Shown here: piece by piece, positions 1 to 11,029 of the stretch | Position numbering within the stretch: the stretch's first letter is position 1 | Layout: the number at the start of each line of letters is the position of its first letter | Program-made: the position numbers and the translations under genes | Notes under the pieces: generated by a model | What the model saw: only the letters and a program-made list of their open reading frames with translations | Databases searched by the model: none | What the model was told of the DNA's origin: nothing | DNA from: Axinella damicornis | Taxonomy: Eukaryota; Porifera; Demospongiae; Axinellida; Axinellidae | Length of the DNA: 64,000 bases | Reading direction: 5' to 3' | NCBI GenBank assembly: GCA_963931865.1 | Contig: OZ007505.1 | Location: 17,881,457 to 17,945,456, forward strand

Positions 1-370
1 ATTGACCCTCAGTCATCGAAAAGCATGACTTCCCGTCCCGGCACTCTAGAGTACATGCCACCAGAAGCCATCGGTGCTAGCACAAAGTATGACACAAGTC
101 TTGATGTCTTCTCTTTCGGTCACCTGGCACTCTTCGCAGCCATTCAAGAGAGCCCTACAACTATGCTTCCATATATGTATTACACTTCAGAATCTGCTGA
201 ACCTCATCTATGTCTAGAGGTAGAGCGCCGCCAAAGATACATTGCTAGAGCAGAGAAGCTGCTAGGAAAAGATCACGTCATCATGACCATTATTACGCAA
301 TGTCTCCAGAACAAACCTCGTGCCAGACCAGCAACCAGCCAAATACTGGAAAAGCTGCAAGAAATTACAG
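1..370 (+). CDS. Kinase exon, copy 1 (3' part only): C-lobe of Death-domain-associated protein kinase
   Basis: The window opens inside this exon, in frame 1. It encodes the activation segment end (PGTLEYMPPEA, the APE-equivalent), the F-helix (SLDVFSFGHLALF) and the C-lobe arginine region (QNKPRARP) of a protein kinase. It is almost identical to 15459-15828 (copy 2), which supplies the missing N-lobe, HRD and DFG. The exon ends ..ACAG|gtatgt at 370/371, in phase 1, and should splice to the linker exons at 444 and 597 and the Death-domain exon at 2183. If unspliced the frame stops at 391-393, as in the paralogues, which supports splicing. Nearest class is TKL/TK-like kinases; the substrate is unknown. 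Confidence 0.8.
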
Positions 371-443
371 GTATGTCACTTCTGTATCCGTAAACGGAAT
401 ATGCAGGTACTCATCAAGACATGTATTTTCAATGCACATGCAG

Positions 444-650
444 GAACAACTCGTGTTTTGAGTCCCCAAACACAATCTACAGTGACAACAGCAGCTGGTA
501 TGACTCTACTACTGGTTGCTATATTACTGCTTCAATAGTGTGGTGTGTGGAGAATGGTTGCTACATATCTTAAGCACTTTCTAAATTTCATTATAGGTAT
601 TTCCTCTTCAAAGCCCCGCTCCAAAGTGACTCAAGCACACACGTTTGCTG
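444..650 (+). CDS. Two 54-nt phase-1 linker exons (444-497 and 597-650) of the copy 1 kinase-Death gene
   Basis: Two exons of equal length lie between the kinase and Death-domain exons. Exon 444-497 follows ..atgcag and ends ..GCAGCTG|gtatga. Exon 597-650 follows ..ttatag and ends ..TTTGCTG|gtgagg. Each has 2 nt, then whole codons, then 1 nt, so each is a symmetric phase-1 module. They encode Ser/Thr-rich tethers (RVLSPQTQSTVTTAA and SSSKPRSKVTQAHTFA). The same exons, phases and sites occur in copy 2. Reading through the first donor would give a hydrophobic tail and a stop at 538, a possible retained-intron isoform but less likely. Confidence 0.55.
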
Positions 651-871
651 GTGAGGGTGCTATGTGTACATTAAAGGGGGATGTTACACACAGTCGGTAC
701 ATAATTGCATGATTTACCCTTTAACTATGGAATTCATTCCCCCAAAGAACACATTTTCATGCATTCAGCGCACACCACCTTTGTATGTACTCCTCTCCCA
801 GAGCATTCACTCCTCAAGGGGCAGACTTGGTGGGGCTCACACCCATGGAGAGCCCCCTCTGGCAATACTGT

Positions 872-1052
872 TAATGATATTCATGACCCCCTCAAGCCCA
901 GCAATTGGAGGTCAAAGGTGGATGTCTGCCGGATTCTCACGCAGGATCTTCCTAAACTTGGACCAGATCTGAATGATGGCATATTGTACACCATCAATTT
1001 GCATGATGACCTGTCCCGATCGAGGCCCTTGGTGGGGATATGAATCTCATTA
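872..1052. repeat. About 180-bp unit bounded by inverted TAATGATATTCATGA / ATGAATCTCATTA motifs (copy 1)
   Basis: The unit starts with TAATGATATTCATGA and ends with the inverted relative ATGAATCTCATTA. It recurs at 16320-16490, 39974-40151 and, reversed, beside the ankyrin exon at 22098-22274. It lies inside a longer repeated block (about 700-1140 plus 1450-1500) that ends near a 'gccctacaagtgcatagg' stretch and contains a poly-C run of variable length. The ORFs through it change frame between copies, so I read it as non-coding. Confidence 0.6.
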
Positions 1053-1139
1053 AATCGAGAACGCCTTGGGACTATGCCCCATTCCCCTCCCCCCCCCCCC
1101 CCCCAGAAAGTGGCCCCTAAGCCCTCTGAAGCCTGTTAA

Positions 1140-1445
1140 GGTTACGGGATACTCGTGCGCGCGCCGTGCGAAATGTATTGGGAAATGCATACTTAAGCTC
1201 ACTAACCAAGAATCTCGAGTACGAAGAGCGTGAGCAACTTGATTCTGGCAGTGGAGGTGCACTGTCACAAGGTGCAGGGCATGACGGAAGCTTTTACCGA
1301 TACGCTGTATAGCCGTGCAAAAACGAGCAGTTCAGTTCGCCAAAAAGCCGTATTTACCGCTTTTCTCGAGCGAGACAGCAGATAAATTTGCCAGGGATTG
1401 TACTATCGAAAAAGCTTCCATAACCTTACCGAGTATCCCGTAACC
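1140..1445. mobile_element. TTAA-flanked MITE (piggyBac-like) inserted only in copy 1
   Basis: The terminal inverted repeats begin GGTTACGGGATACTCG and end CGAGTATCCCGTAACC, with TTAA on both sides (1136-1139 and 1446-1449). Copy 2 has the uninterrupted sequence ctgTTAAgggtcc at the matching place, an empty site. A TTAA duplication is the hallmark of piggyBac-class elements. The 306-bp element has no transposase ORF, so it is non-autonomous. Confidence 0.8.
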
Positions 1446-2182
1446 TTAAGGGTCCGATGAGAAGCCCTACAAGTGCATAGGGTCTAACTGATGTCTACAG
1501 GTAGCTCCTAAAAGGTCCATTGCAAGCCTATTGAAAAGTTGAAAGTCATCACTGTGGACTGACTGTATATGCTTTGATCAGGCTGTTTGTCAATTGTCTA
1601 CAACTCCTCAGACTACTGTGCATGCATGGTTATTATAGTTCTCCATCCCAAAAGCACAAGGTCATCGATCTCTCACGAGCATTGACGCTTTGCTAGGGTT
1701 GAGGTATTGTAACAACAACAAGGTACACCAAAGGAACGTGGGAGGTGTGTAGAAATAGGCTTTGTATTGAGCTGCCCATGACTCACCGCCCGACGAAGCC
1801 ATCATCTCCAAGGTTAGCAGGTCCAAACACTTATGGGACTGCCTTCTACTGTTCTACGCGAAAGAAAGAAGCCGCACTAGACAATCACCAGAAGGCTTGC
1901 GTTGGCAAATTGTTCAAGTTCGAGCTCATGCAATCATTGCACGTTAATGTAAGATGATTCTGCAGCTTTTATCGCAATCTCTGACTTCAAGTTTGTAGAC
2001 CACACCCTTACCTAAAAATAGCAAGAAACGCACTCCAAGTGTCATTCCAGGAAGGAATTGGCCTCACAATTAACCGCAATACTCCATGCGCATATTTATA
2101 GGCACACCGCGTGCAATGAGTTAATGGTGCCATTGGTATACTCAATTAAAGGTCTCAGTATTCAATGTTTTCACACTTGCAG

Positions 2183-2493
2183 ATAAACGGCCCACAATTC
2201 GTGAACTACAGCTACTGCGCTTCAGTGGACGAAAGATTGAGATTATCAAGACATTAGCTCCAAGATGGCAGCACTTTGGTGACCTTCTGGGTTTTGATTC
2301 TGATGGCAGAAACATTGAGTTAATTAGAGCGAGGCACCCTGCTGATCCTGAGTTTGGGTGCAGACAAATGTTTCAGATGTGGTTAAGGGGAAATGGAGTG
2401 GGACCTGCCACCTGGCGAACTCTGGCACAGCTCCTCGAGGACTTTGAGCATAAGACATTGGCAGCTGATGTTAGAAAGTATTTTAGGTTTTGA
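2183..2493 (+). CDS. Death-domain exon (terminal), copy 1
   Basis: The acceptor is ..cacttgcag|AT; the exon enters in phase 1 and ends at TGA 2491-2493. It encodes about 103 residues with the Death-fold pattern: KTLAPRWQHFGDLLGFD (helix 1-2 with the buried Trp and the LGF turn), then MFQMWLRGNG and the ATWRTLAQLLEDF helix. In the family such domains make homotypic contacts with other Death domains in apoptotic or immune receptor complexes. Here it would be the C-terminus of a kinase-linker-linker-Death protein, an order resembling RIPK1. Relative to copies 2 and 3 it carries several substitutions (for example a Phe in place of the Ser in PES) but no frame break. Confidence 0.8.
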
Positions 2494-3720
2494 AAGTTTG
2501 ATAACTAGTTACGGTTTTGATAACTGTGCTTTTGGTTGTGAATATAAACACGCTCATTATATCACTGCTCTTTAGCAAGACAATAGGTCTCTTGACTCCC
2601 ACCATCCACTGGCTGACCTCAGAGACATGGTCCACCATCAGAAACAGGATGTCCTCTGCTATGACATGCAGTCAAACCTCCGATAGTGGACCCTCCGAGA
2701 TAGGGACACAATATAATAAACCTCTCTACAAAGGACGCTTTTCAAGGTCCCAAATAATTGGTTTGCCTATGGTTCTAATACATTTTGAACCTCCAAGAAG
2801 AGGACAACCTCTCGATCTACAAAGGACAAAAGACTTGGATTTATATTGTTCCCAAAGTGTCCTTCGTTCGGAGGTTTTACTGTAGTCCCCACAAATCAAA
2901 GCTGAGGGAGAGGAAGAAATTATATAGCCTCATGCAAAAATTCAATCCCCAGTTTTGCCTATTGCATGCCCAGTCTTACTTATTTGGATATCATTTTAGT
3001 CTCATTGACCCTTGACCACACCATACTGACAGGATTGAGCATACTCCACATGAAGTCTGGGAATGAGACTAAAATGCGCCGCCTTTGGCGGCTCGGTGCA
3101 CCCTTGGTGTGGTGTAGTACTGCATTAGCTGACCTGGTGCTTCGGAGTTGAACCCAGGTCAGTCATGCATGTGCAGTGTCAGTGTGGTGTGGTGTAGTAC
3201 TGCATTAGCTGACCTGGTGTTTCGGAGTTGGACCCAGGTCAGTCATGCATGTGCAGTGTCAGTGTGGTGTGGTGTAGCTACTACTGCATGAGTTGACCAT
3301 GCAGTTCCAGATAATCAGGTAGCTATCTAGCTGGGCTTATGTAGGTGCCTCCCATGCTCAAACAAACTATGATCTGACATGAAGAAGCCACTTGTGATTG
3401 ATCAATGGATAGTGCAATTAGATGAGCAATAGGCATTTTGTATCCCAAGTGCAAATACTAGTTCCTATAATATTATGCACAGTTAATTAATCACATTGTC
3501 AAGTATGAGTGATCGGTGGCTGGGAACGAGGCTAGTAGCTACATGCATGCATTAATAAAAATTCACTTCAAGCATATGAATCTAGCTGCATACTGGCACC
3601 ATGAACAGTGGGATGTAAAAATTATTATTATCATGCAGTCTGCACCGCACTGACTACAACCATGCATCGACTGTATAGTGTATGCAACAAAAGGTGGGTA
3701 GGAGAGCCTGGAAACAATCA
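2494..3720. repeat. 3' flank of the duplicated block, including an 80-bp tandem duplication
   Basis: No gene is seen. The sequence matches copy 3 to about 43640, and the similarity stops in both at 'gagagcctggaaacaa'. It matches copy 2 only to about 18316. Within it, 3111-3270 holds two 80-bp tandem units starting at GGTGTAGTAC. A single decayed end of the GAACGAGGCTA palindrome family lies at about 3522-3535. Confidence 0.6.
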
Positions 3721-3795
3721 CACTGGAATTTCATCAAGCCTATTCAAGGTCACTGGGTTCAAACTACAATAACATGTTGCTGTGAATATCAAACA

Positions 3796-5909
3796 ATGGA
3801 GGTTTATCAAGTAGCTTGCAAAGATGGAGGCCTGTATACTGTTTTGTGTGCTCTCCTCTTTCTTCTCTCATCCGCCTACACATGCTGCACAGCAGGTAAT
3901 GAGATGGGAGGAGGTTGTGTGTCTCTAGGGGACTGTCTGAGTAGCCCTAGCTATAGCTACATAGGATTGTTATGGCCCATGCTCCAGGTGAAAGTGTTTG
4001 CATCTGTTTAGCTGACAGGTGTACTAATTCACTGGACACAAACAGCTTAGTAACTGTTGTGGCCATAAAATTCATGTTCCAAGTCCTGCCACTTAGATGC
4101 AGTGTGTAGCTAGCCACTAATTGAGATTTTCTATGTGCTATCAGTATTACCTTTTCTTAGCCTGCGCCTCTCTCTGTCTCCTCTCCTTAATTGAAAGTTT
4201 AGCTATGGTGTGTTTCTAATTGGGGTGATGATCGAATTCAAATCTGATATTTACACTCACGGCAATGCATTCATTCAGCTATATATACTTCCTGCATCAT
4301 TTACTTCATTCTTTAGGGCTTGTCAGTGACGCCAAGAAGGTTGTGAGTGTGACGTTCCTTGTGACGGTGAATGACACATGGTACCCTGAGGAGTACAACA
4401 CCACCTGCCTCCAAACTGTGAAGACCCCGCCCCTCCGACCTGATGTATCAATAAATGAAACCCAGTCAATCCAGGTGGGGAACTGTGACCATGGACCACT
4501 GACCTACACAGTCGGCAGCGAGTACTTCACAGGTAGCTAACCTGCAATTGATATGACTCAGGTCATATCACCTACCTAGGTGACAATGAACTGCAGCTGC
4601 TTACCCCTAAGCTGCCCAGCATCATATCGATCCCACAATATCGATCGATAATATTGATGCAGTATGTAGCTAGCCACTATTTTCTATGTGCTATCAGTAT
4701 TTACCTTTTCTTAGCCTGCGCCTCTCTGTCTCCTCTCCCTGCGTAGAGGAGTGCCCGTAGGTGTGGTCTATGCAGGAAATAACGTACCGTATGGCCGGAA
4801 AATTTGGCGGGGAATTTAATTTGGGGGTTGGCGGATTATGAATGCACCTCCAAATTAATATTTTGTCATGACGTGCGTGTGGGTGGGGTCTCGTAGCGAT
4901 GCTCGAGCTCTCGCGCACGCACTCTATAGTACCTCTGTCTCTGATCTTCCAGAAATAGCGAACAAGCAGCTGATATCTTCCTGGGTACGTGGCTGACGAT
5001 GGTGTTCCTTCGCATCACTGCTACTGCTAAGCTTCGTTTAATACCACTACCACTTTTGTACATGTATTTGTGATGGCCCCCACGGGCTCAGCATTCTCAA
5101 AAAATTAAAAAATTAAAAAAATACCACTCGCATGGCAGCTCCTCTCCTACACTTGCATTCCAGTGGTTTTGTAGACGTGGTACCTCGAACAGAGCTCTCC
5201 ACTGAAAACTCGGACTCCATTGCAGCCTAGCTAGTACTGTACTGACACAAAAGTTTCGCACGTAAACCACCGAGCGCTCCGCGGCCACGTGGCTATGCAG
5301 TTAGTATGACGTCATTCTCGCTCAGCAAATTCCAAATCTGCCAAATTTTAATCCGCAAAATTTTAATCCGCCAAATGCAATTCAAGAGGCAATCAGCCAA
5401 GTTTAATTCCCGCCAAATTTTCCGGCCATATACGGTAATACTCGGAAGTTGAAGTGGTCCCACGACAGCATGCGGACGGTGCAATCACGGAGCAACTTTG
5501 ACAACAACGGTGCCTCCAGTCCCACATTTACAGCTATACTTTCTCCTGTGTGCTTACAGTACAAATAACCTTAGCTATTTGCATACAAAAATGGAGGTGC
5601 ATGGGGATGGCCTGGGAATGAGGCTATGTTAAGGTTCTCCTGCCAGACAACTGTGCATTTGATTTCCCACATGCAGGTGACAATGGTCAGAAGATGGACC
5701 ACACTTACATCTATCTCACTTTCTACTCCTCCGTGATTTTGGATGCTTCCCACCCGGCCTGCAAGATCCTCTGGGACTACAAGTACCTTGAGCCCAAGAC
5801 TGTCAACCCCAAGGAGTCCCTCCTGCCCGGGTGCTGGTTGGGTGACTCAAGAGAGGGATACCACATGACGTATTATTGGTTTCACATACTGGACTGGGAG
5901 CTTGCTTAA
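3796..5909 (+). CDS. Small secreted glycoprotein, three exons (3796-3895, 4317-4532, 5677-5909), unknown function
   Basis: The exons join with consistent phase-1 introns (gtaatg..ttctttag; gtagct..cacatgcag) into 182 codons plus TAA. The first exon encodes a start Met and a strong hydrophobic core (VLCALLFLLSSAY), a typical signal peptide, with two Cys just after it. Exon 2 holds three N-glycosylation sequons (NDT, NTT, NET) and two Cys. Exon 3 holds two more Cys (HPAC, LPGC) and an aromatic-rich C-terminus ending WFHILDWELA. Even Cys spacing suggests disulfides in an extracellular fold. I do not recognise the family. Intron 2 contains a TACCGTA-ended repeat. The gene sits between duplicated kinase blocks 1 and 2, in the same orientation. 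Confidence 0.7.
4785..5437. mobile_element. TACCGTA-ended inverted-repeat element in intron 2 of the secreted-protein gene
   Basis: The left end TACCGTATGGCCGGAAAATT is mirrored by AATTTTCCGGCCATATACGGTA at the right (653 bp). The subterminal sequence is rich in repeats of 'ccgccaaatttt'. The interior has an A-rich stretch at 5098-5122 like the SINE tail at 36972. There is no transposase frame, and a target duplication is not clear. Confidence 0.6.
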
Positions 5910-6155
5910 TCATAGGCAATTGTGCAATCCTGTGTTCAAAGTTGAGAGTGTAAGTGATATAGCTACATGCATGTGTGGTCTGCCAGCAGAATAGACTAGA
6001 ATTTGGAGTCCATGCCACTGACAATTGGCATAAGCATAGCTAACAATGTTATATACTGGTATGTACGTGTATGAATGTGGATTTCATGGTATGGAATTAT
6101 GCAGACTTGGTACAGAATTGCAAAGAACTAGCTATTGTGAATTGAAACTGGAATG

Positions 6156-6395
6156 TACAGAGGTTTGCATAAAGCTTGCAACAAACACTGCTGAGCACTG
6201 CTGAGACTAGAAAACCACAAGTCCCACCCTGTGTACATAGTGAGTATTACAGCCAGGAAGCGCTAAGTGGGTAGGGAGCAAATTATTGTACTACTATATA
6301 TAAGGTACTGGGTAATGGAACAGGGTGGGACTTGTGGTTTTCTAGTCTCAGCACTGTAAGCAGGACTTGTTGCAAGCTTTATGCAAACCTCTGTA
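6156..6395. mobile_element. TA-flanked MITE with about 75-bp terminal inverted repeats
   Basis: The left arm TACAGAGGTTTGCATAAAGC is mirrored at the right as GCTTTATGCAAACCTCTGTA. The inverted similarity continues inward through 'aaaaccacaagtcccaccctg'. Its structure suits a Tc1/mariner-type non-autonomous element (TA ends). It abuts the ghost exon at 6409. Confidence 0.7.
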
Positions 6396-6408
6396 TCCTA
6401 GAATGGGC

Positions 6409-6513
6409 AACACCACCTGCCTCCAAACTGTCAAGACCCCACCCCCCTGACCTGACACACCTATGAAGGAAAGCCAGTCAATCCGCCAGGTGACAAATAA
6501 GTACTTAACAGGT
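6409..6513 (+). pseudogene. Ghost copy of exon 2 of the secreted-protein gene
   Basis: Recognisable pieces of 4317-4532 recur in the same order: 'aacaccacctgcctccaaac', then 'aagacccc', then 'ccagtcaatcc', then a 'agtactt.acaggt' exon end. There are internal deletions and a frameshift (CCCCCCTGACC). It lies about 500 bp downstream of the intact gene's stop. It looks like the remains of a tandem exon or gene duplication cut by the MITE at 6156-6395. Confidence 0.65.
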
Positions 6514-7048
6514 GACTTCACAGTTTAATTCTACGAAGTGGTTATTGGTCCGGCAGGAAGTAAGGCAATGGGTTAGGGTATATTAGGGCCATGGCCAATG
6601 CTGCATGTGCATGCATGTCCGTTACCTATACTTAAAAATTATAGCTATGTACTTTCTGCTGGACCAATAATGCAATATCCACATTGTTAATGCCGCGCCG
6701 AGTATATGTGTCCATTTGTTACCTAATTATTAATGAGGGCTCACTGAAGGTTCAAAATTGAAATTGATTACCCTGAAATCAAATGTATCCCACCTTTTTC
6801 CATATGCATGTGGAAAGTGAATTAACTAGCTACCCTTCAGCAAATAGCACTAGGGCTGAACTCTTGCAGAGCAACATAAGTTTTAGCTGTTAGCTAGCTG
6901 CACTCCTACCCGGTATTCTGGTTCAGTCAGGAAACAACTGAATATCATTCCTTAAGGAATGTGATGCCTGAATACCTGAATGTGAGATTGGTCACACTAA
7001 GCGAACTTGTCAAGTAACTTCTGAATCTAACTCTTGGTTGGTTTTGAT

Positions 7049-7382
7049 TAGTGATGTACCGATAAGGAGATATTCCGATAACCAATTATTGCCAGTGGTT
7101 GATGGCCGATACCGATGACCAATCCGATTACAGGTTATATACATATTTGGCTTGTTCGTGCTTCAAATATCGAATGGTACAAAATATATATACTATACGT
7201 GCATGCATGCCACAGTAGCTAGCTACCAGCCCACTACACACATAGTCCCAACCCATGCCAAAGAAAAATTGATCAACATTGGTCACTTAGTGTATGAAGT
7301 AATTCCACAGATACCAATTATAAACCGATACTCTAATATCGGTGCTGATATTGATGTTCAACTGATGATTGGTGCACCACTA
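7049..7382. mobile_element. hAT-like MITE (TAGTGATGTACCGATAA ends) with 8-bp target duplication
   Basis: The ends TAGTGATGTACCGATAA and GGTGCACCACTA are inverted. GTTTTGAT is repeated exactly on both sides (7041-7048 and 7383-7390). The interior is built from 'accgat/atcggt' repeats. An 8-bp duplication with these ends is characteristic of hAT-superfamily MITEs. A 160-bp relative lies at 59801-59960. Confidence 0.85.
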
Positions 7383-7422
7383 GTTTTGATGACCTGGAAA
7401 AGATGCAGCCAGATTCAGTCCT

Positions 7423-7604
7423 AATGATCCCAGTCGTACACTCTGTGGTGCTCCTTTGGAGGACGCTGAGCACTTTATCTCCCATTTCCCCACCCTAGAG
7501 GACAAGAGGTGTCATCTGCTTATTTCCACCCCTCCCTCTGTGGGCGTGCTCCTCCCTGACCATCACATGAATCCACGTGAATTCTCTGATGTCATCCTGG
7601 GTAA
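7423..7604 (+). pseudogene. LINE C-terminal relic (Cys/His zinc-knuckle-like), fragment
   Basis: One frame reads RTLCGAPLEDAEHF, then HFPTLEDKR, then a Leu-rich tail. This resembles the C-x-x-(E)-x2-EH...CP...R motif at the C-terminus of many LINE reverse transcriptases, with the usual CP Cys replaced by Phe. There is no start codon and nothing recognisable upstream. It is sandwiched between a hAT MITE (7049-7382) and another element starting at about 7609. It could instead be an exon, since it ends near 'ctggGTAAGT', but I favour a transposon relic. Confidence 0.4.
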
Positions 7605-7608
7605 GTGT

Positions 7609-8157
7609 ACAGTGGCGGATCTAGAAATTTAGAAGGGGGGGTTCGGTTGGCACATACACAGCGCATCGCCGCGAAGCGGCGATCAGTCCGCGCGAAGCGC
7701 GGAAAATTTTTGTTACGTGTTCTTTTTAGCGATCAGGAAGCGCTCTCGTACTACGGTAGCATCTCTGCGCATTCTGGACAATCATGTTCCCAGACGCAAA
7801 GAAGATTGACTAAGTAACCCCAGACGCAAAGAAGATTGACTAAGTAACCAGTAAGTATCGATGTGTGGGACTGTTAGCTTCCTTCTTTTCATCGTCGACG
7901 GATTACAACCATGTATGTGGTGAACACTGCGTTATTGCTTTATTTTCTAATTATACGTATATACAGAACAAAAATAATTGATGTAAAATTAAAATTGTAA
8001 ACCTACAATGACCTAGCTAGCTCAAGACTATGTCTGCCTTCAGGCTTTCAGCCCGCGAACGGTCAAGGTATTACCAACCACAGCTACAATAATACAAGTA
8101 GTTTATGTTAACAAGGGTCAAAAGGGGGGTTCGCTCGCACCCCTAGATCCGCCACTG
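7609..8157. mobile_element. hAT-like element with CAGTGGCGGATCTAG ends, probably followed by a second end at 8247-8262
   Basis: The left end CAGTGGCGGATCTAGA is mirrored by CTAGATCCGCCACTG at 8143-8157. A further 'ctggatccgccagtg' end at about 8247-8262 suggests two overlapping insertions. CAGTGGCGG is a common hAT terminus, also seen in the element that broke kinase copy 3. No clean 8-bp duplication is seen. Confidence 0.6.
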
Positions 8158-8265
8158 GTCGATACGTAGCTAGCTAGCTAGTCTACCGTGACGATATTTT
8201 GTGGGTATAATTCTGGGTAGTTCGACCGAACTCAACGAAGTACCCCTGGATCCGCCAGTGGTGTA

Positions 8266-8350
8266 GCCTCGGTCCCAGGCTCTCTCCTCAAAACCGGGCT
8301 CTCTCCTCCCCCCGTTTTTTGAGGAGAGAGACTGGGAACGAGGCTAGCTA
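8266..8350. mobile_element. Palindromic mini-element, GAACGAGGCTA family
   Basis: TAGCCTCGGTCCCAGGCTCTC at the left is mirrored by GAGAGACTGGGAACGAGGCTA at the right, forming a stem of over 20 bp. It has the same ends as the 9-bp-duplication elements at 35008, 45363 and 45578, but its own flanks no longer match, so it is old or nested. Confidence 0.6.
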
Positions 8351-8724
8351 GGGCAAGTGCTGGATCGATGATTGTGTTACCCAAGCATTCTGCATTGACA
8401 TTCTGAAGGGATTTTGTTGCTCTATTCTGGTGTGACCATGTCTGACCCGTGTCACGGTGGGCCATGAGTATAGCTAACTTGTACGTTCCTCATGTGTTAC
8501 ACATGGGATGGGTAACTTAATCCCCATGTGTTACACATGGGAAATGGAAATATAAGTCTATGTAGGACCACTGACTAGTTTGGTTCCTGGCAAAGGGGGC
8601 GGGGCAAGCAAGAGAACACGCACGTTGGGGAAAACCCCGCACTAGCTCGCGCATGGGTGCACGGGATATTTCTTCACTGTGAGCATGCACTAATCGTCAC
8701 ACACAGGAAGGGTCTGGGCCACGC

Positions 8725-9768
8725 TAGTCTCGTGCCCAGACCCCACCCCTCGCGGGAAAGAGGGTCTGGCGACTTTGCGCAGAAACCTCGGTCTTCATTA
8801 CAAATTCATACTTTCAGACTGCCAATGAAATCGTAGAGAATTCAATTTTGTCTTTATTAGGAGCGAGAAGTTGTCAAATTTCTCCTGCAATTACGTATAT
8901 CATTTCACGCATAGGACTTCCGGTGTCATGGGAAAATGGGGACCCGGGGTCCCCATATTCCCAGGAATAGGGACCCGGGTCCCCACTTTCCTGGGAAAAT
9001 GGGGACCCCGGGTCCTCATTTTCCCCGGAGTATGGGGACCCCCTCTATGACAGACGGTTAACAGTGGGAAAATGGGGAACCAACTTTATTAGGTTGGAAT
9101 TCAGACCTATGCAAGGCCTCTCATAACAGTTAATTAGTAACCATTTATAATACAGCAATCAATTTGTGTAAATTTGTCAATAGAAAACTATTGTTACATG
9201 TATATAGCTAGGCATAAATGATAGCTCAACGTTTCTTTGATGAGGATTTTCAATAACAAGCTGGTCACAGTGTCGTTTCCTTTCCAGATTGCTAGAATGG
9301 TCATAGTGAGAGAGATCTATAGCTAGCTACTGAGTCAGAATTGACCGTAAAGCCCACTAACTATATAGCCTGCAAGACATTGAGGGCTATTATTAGTGGC
9401 TATAAGCCGCTAATAATGGTAGCTACTGAGACTAAGTTCGACTGATATGATGATGACATTCCATCCATGCTCTACATGCATGGACTAATGCTTTCGCAGA
9501 CATGGACTAATGCTTTCGCAGACATGCTTGCAGAGATGCAAATAACAACCATCCTACACAGAGCTGTGAGTATTTGATGCAACATAAAACGAAAATGGTG
9601 AGGGGGTCCCCATTTTACCAGGGAAAATGAGGACCCCAAACTTTTATGACACCGGTTCTGTCCAGTTTCAGGCGGTTAGCTGCGTTGCATGAGCTATGAA
9701 TATTAAATAAAGACCGAGAATTCACCAGACGGATATTCCGTACACGTTTCCGGCTGGGCACGAGACTA
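8725..9768. mobile_element. Long TAGTCTCGTGCCCAG...CTGGGCACGAGACTA element with nested inverted repeat
   Basis: The inverted ends are TAGTCTCGTGCCCAGAC and CTGGGCACGAGACTA (1044 bp). The 'gccaatgaaatcg' segment inside is shared with the elements at 14368 and 22874. A second, nested inverted pair (CCGGTGTCAT at about 8929 and ATGACACCGG at about 9648) encloses short palindromes of GGGGACCCGGGTCCCC type. It has no coding frame. The flanking target duplication is not convincing. Confidence 0.55.
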
Positions 9769-10335
9769 TAGGGCACCAACATACCAGGTTAGTGCAAAAC
9801 CTGGACTCTGGACTGTGGACTCTGGACTGCATTTTGGACTGGATATTGGACTCAATCATTCATGGCCCAGAAGGCATACAGAAGACCAAGCTGGTCCACA
9901 ACAAATACAACACACACACATGGTCAGTTGGTTCAAATTCAACAGCTAGCACGCTCTGTTCCACTTCCATCAAGTGACCAGGGTTCTGATGTTGTCTGAT
10001 ATCCGTAGAAATAATCCCGTAGGATAGAGCCCATTGTCAGCAGAGAACTTAACACACAATGTCGTCATCACAGGCATGAAATCAGTCTTGTAGCTCACTC
10101 AGACAGCAAACTGTATAACAATCGACGGCACACGCTCTATTCTGCCAGGAACGACCAGATTCCCGATATTTGCCCCAGCAGAAATAATCCTGTAGGATAG
10201 AGCCCCAGCCTCAACCAGCAGATCTCAGGGGAGCTACTCCACGTCGTCCCCACTTAAGTTCCCATAGGCATCCACTGAGACAGAGATATATACGGTGGCC
10301 CATTAGGGCCATCCGTGTTCTGTGATTTCTCCGAG

Positions 10336-10536
10336 ATTGCGCTGTGAATATCTCCAAATCCCAGATTGCGCTGTGAAAAATTGCAAATTGCGCTGTGAAT
10401 ATCCCCAAATCCCAGATTGCGCTGTGAAAAATTGCAAATTGCGCTGTGAAGATGCCCAAATCTCAGATTGCGCTGTGAAAAATTGCAAATTGCGCTGTGA
10501 AGATGCCCAAATCTCAGATTGCGCTGTGAAAAATTG
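10336..10536. repeat. Minisatellite, 51-bp period, four units
   Basis: The higher-order unit carries two TTGCGCTGTGA motifs separated by 'aaaaattgcaaa' and 'atatccccaaatc'. The 51-bp spacing is exact between 10362 and 10413 and continues. 51 is divisible by 3, which keeps several frames open on both strands and creates spurious ORFs. Confidence 0.8.
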
Positions 10537-11029
10537 CCCCAAAATAGGCTGAAATTAGCATACAAGGGAGCTCAGAAGATAGGGGTTTTAACGTGACAAG
10601 TATGGTCATTCTCAACACAGTATAGCTGCAAATAAAAGTGATAAATGAACCTTGTTTACATGATGAGTGCAATTTTTGCAAAAGTTGCTTTTGATCCTGT
10701 CCTGCATTCACAGGTGATGGAAACAAATTAGAGACTTGTGAGATAGTTGTTTCCTCTGAGACGGTGGTTGCTATAGAGGGTGAGGGTGGTGACTGTGGAG
10801 ACGACAGTTGCTCCAGACACAGCACGTCCAACTGATATCTGTACACAAATAGAATTCCAATGTAGAGAATTATCAAACACAAATATGACTATGAAATACA
10901 TAATGCACTGCATGTCAAGCTATAATTGTAACAATCATGAAACTCTAGGTATAATTATACTTTTGTTTCAGCAATTTTTTGGCCTCCAAGTCAGTCCACA
11001 ACAAATACACGTTAGTTACAAGTGAAGTA

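Noticed and set aside
444..538. Hydrophobic C-terminal tail (GMTLLLVAILLLQ-stop) that could membrane-anchor the kinase
   Set aside because: It needs read-through of a good donor (GCAGCTG|gtatga). The tail differs by non-synonymous changes in copy 2 and is frameshifted in copy 3, so a 54-nt linker exon fits better. A minor isoform is not excluded.
705..1043. Conserved ORF (DVCRILTQDLPKLGPDLNDG) seen again at 16153 and 39904
   Set aside because: The similarity comes from segmental duplication and an interspersed repeat. The reversed copy at 22098 shifts frame and the ORF has no splice or start support.
10211..10565. Minus-strand ORFs of Phe/Ser-rich repeats (HSAICNFSQRNL)
   Set aside because: Pure translation of the 51-bp minisatellite inside a transposon end, open in several frames on both strands.
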